A program made the translations under genes and the position numbers. A stretch of DNA of 6,103 nucleotides from Bacillota bacterium. Its GTDB lineage: Bacteria > Bacillota > Clostridia > Peptostreptococcales > Anaerovoracaceae. The notes under the pieces were generated by a model. It saw only the letters and a program-made list of their open reading frames with translations, searched no databases and was not told where the DNA came from. Shown here piece by piece: positions 5,211-6,103 of this stretch; the first letter of the stretch is position 1, and each line of letters begins with the position of its first letter. The DNA lies in contig JAFYKS010000475.1 of the NCBI GenBank assembly GCA_017537495.1, positions 1 through 6,103 of the forward strand, written 5' to 3'.

Positions 5211-6103
5211 ATGAATTTTGATTTTATTCCTGACAGCGTGAGCAAGCATAATAATGTTTACGACGTATTAAAGGAAAGAGGATTTATCGAGCAGTCCACT
5301 GACGAAGAAAAAGTAAGAGAACTGCTGCAGAACGAAAAGGTTAAGTTCTACATTGGTTTCGACCCGACTGCAGACTGTCTGCACGTAGGTCACTTCATGC
5401 AGGTTATCATCATGATGTACATGCAGAAGTTCGGCCATACTCCGGTTGTTCTGATCGGTGGCGGTACCGGTATGGTAGGTGACCCTTCCGGCCGTGCTGA
5501 CATGCGTCAGATGATGACCATCGAAACCATCGAACACAACTGCTCCGAATTCAAGAAGCTGTTTGACAAGTTCCTGGACTTCGACGATGAATGGAAGTAT
5601 GAAGGAAACAACGGTGTATACGAACCTGGCCACCAGAACAGAGAACCTCTGCCTGGCAAGGCTGTTTCTGTAAACAATGCAAGATGGATCCGTCCTCTGA
5701 GCTACATCGATTTCATGAGAGAAATCGGTTCCTGCTTCAATGTAAACACCATGCTGAGAGCAGAATGCTTCAAGCAGAGAATGGAACGTGAAGGCGGTCT
5801 GACTATCCTGGAACTGGGCTACATGCTGCTCCAGTCCTATGACTTCATGGTAATGGCACGTGACTTTGACGTTAAGATTCAGTTCGGCGGCAACGACCAG
5901 TGGTCCAACATCATCGGAGGTGTACAGCTGACAAAGAAGAAGACAGACAAGGATGTTTACGGCATGACCTTCTCCCTGCTGACCAACTCCGAAGGCCAGA
6001 AGATGGGTAAGACTGCCAAGGGTGCTCTGTGGCTGTCCCCTGAAAAGACCAGCCCATATGAATTCTTCCAGTACTGGAGAAACGTTGGCGATGCAGACGT
6101 GAA
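5211..6103 (+). CDS. tyrS: Tyrosyl-tRNA synthetase, 3'-truncated by the window edge
   Basis: TyrRS charges tRNA-Tyr with tyrosine. The reading frame stays open from ATG 5211 to the right edge, giving 297 complete codons of a protein that is normally about 400-420 residues. The class I signature HVGH is at 58-61 and the KMSKS-loop equivalent KMGKT at 264-268. The tyrosine pocket shows [15 protein letters not shown] early and [10 protein letters not shown] with D229-Q230 later, as well as LLQSYDF. The GGNDQW and KMGKT forms identify TyrRS rather than TrpRS. The anticodon-binding and S4-like C-terminal parts are outside the window. Between F124 and N155 the protein is about 20 residues longer than my recollection of the Geobacillus enzyme. 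GGAGG (5196-5200) precedes ATG at 10-nt spacing. Arginine uses only AGA (8) and CGT (5), a sign of high expression. No T-box leader fits in the 20-bp gap after upp. Confidence 0.96.
   Translation, partial: MNFDFIPDSVSKHNNVYDVLKERGFIEQSTDEEKVRELLQNEKVKFYIGFDPTADCLHVGHFMQVIIMMYMQKFGHTPVVLIGGGTGMVGDPSGRADMRQMMTIETIEHNCSEFKKLFDKFLDFDDEWKYEGNNGVYEPGHQNREPLPGKAVSVNNARWIRPLSYIDFMREIGSCFNVNTMLRAECFKQRMEREGGLTILELGYMLLQSYDFMVMARDFDVKIQFGGNDQWSNIIGGVQLTKKKTDKDVYGMTFSLLTNSEGQKMGKTAKGALWLSPEKTSPYEFFQYWRNVGDADV

Overview
The window is a stretch of bacterial housekeeping chromosome with every gene on the + strand. Strong AGGAGG-type ribosome binding sites, a four-cysteine ribosomal protein L31, a two-domain Sua5/YwlC-type enzyme and the neighbourhood prmC / rpmE / prfA / ywlC / rpiB / upp all point to a mid-GC member of the Bacillota (Firmicutes). 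A Clostridia or Negativicutes relative is my guess; the genus cannot be decided from this sequence.

Layout: the 3' part of prmC (release factor glutamine methyltransferase) runs in from the left edge. A 153-bp control region follows, with three helically phased A-tracts, an extended -10 promoter, overlapping inverted repeats at the predicted transcript start and a GC-rich hairpin against the Shine-Dalgarno sequence. It serves rpmE (L31), which ends in a strong intrinsic terminator, so rpmE looks like a self-contained unit. Next comes a stand-alone EAL-domain protein (predicted cyclic-di-GMP phosphodiesterase), placed between rpmE and prfA. A likely promoter in the 77-bp gap after it starts the main run: prfA (RF1), ywlC/sua5 (threonylcarbamoyl-AMP synthase), rpiB (ribose-5-phosphate isomerase B), upp (uracil phosphoribosyltransferase) and tyrS (tyrosyl-tRNA synthetase, cut by the right edge). 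Gaps in this run are 20 to 42 bp and I see no terminator, so it is probably one operon.

Most genes serve translation: PrmC methylates the GGQ glutamine of RF1, L31 is a ribosomal protein, YwlC starts the t6A modification of ANN-decoding tRNAs, and TyrRS charges tRNA-Tyr. RpiB and Upp supply and use the ribose-phosphate/PRPP pool for nucleotide synthesis. The EAL protein is the functional outlier.

I see no mobile element, CRISPR array, phage gene, toxin-antitoxin pair or defence system, and no convincing new multi-gene system. The points most worth a second look are the rpmE control region, the EAL protein with an altered loop 6, the in-frame prfA-ywlC junction without a good ribosome binding site, and an extra segment of about 20 residues in TyrRS.
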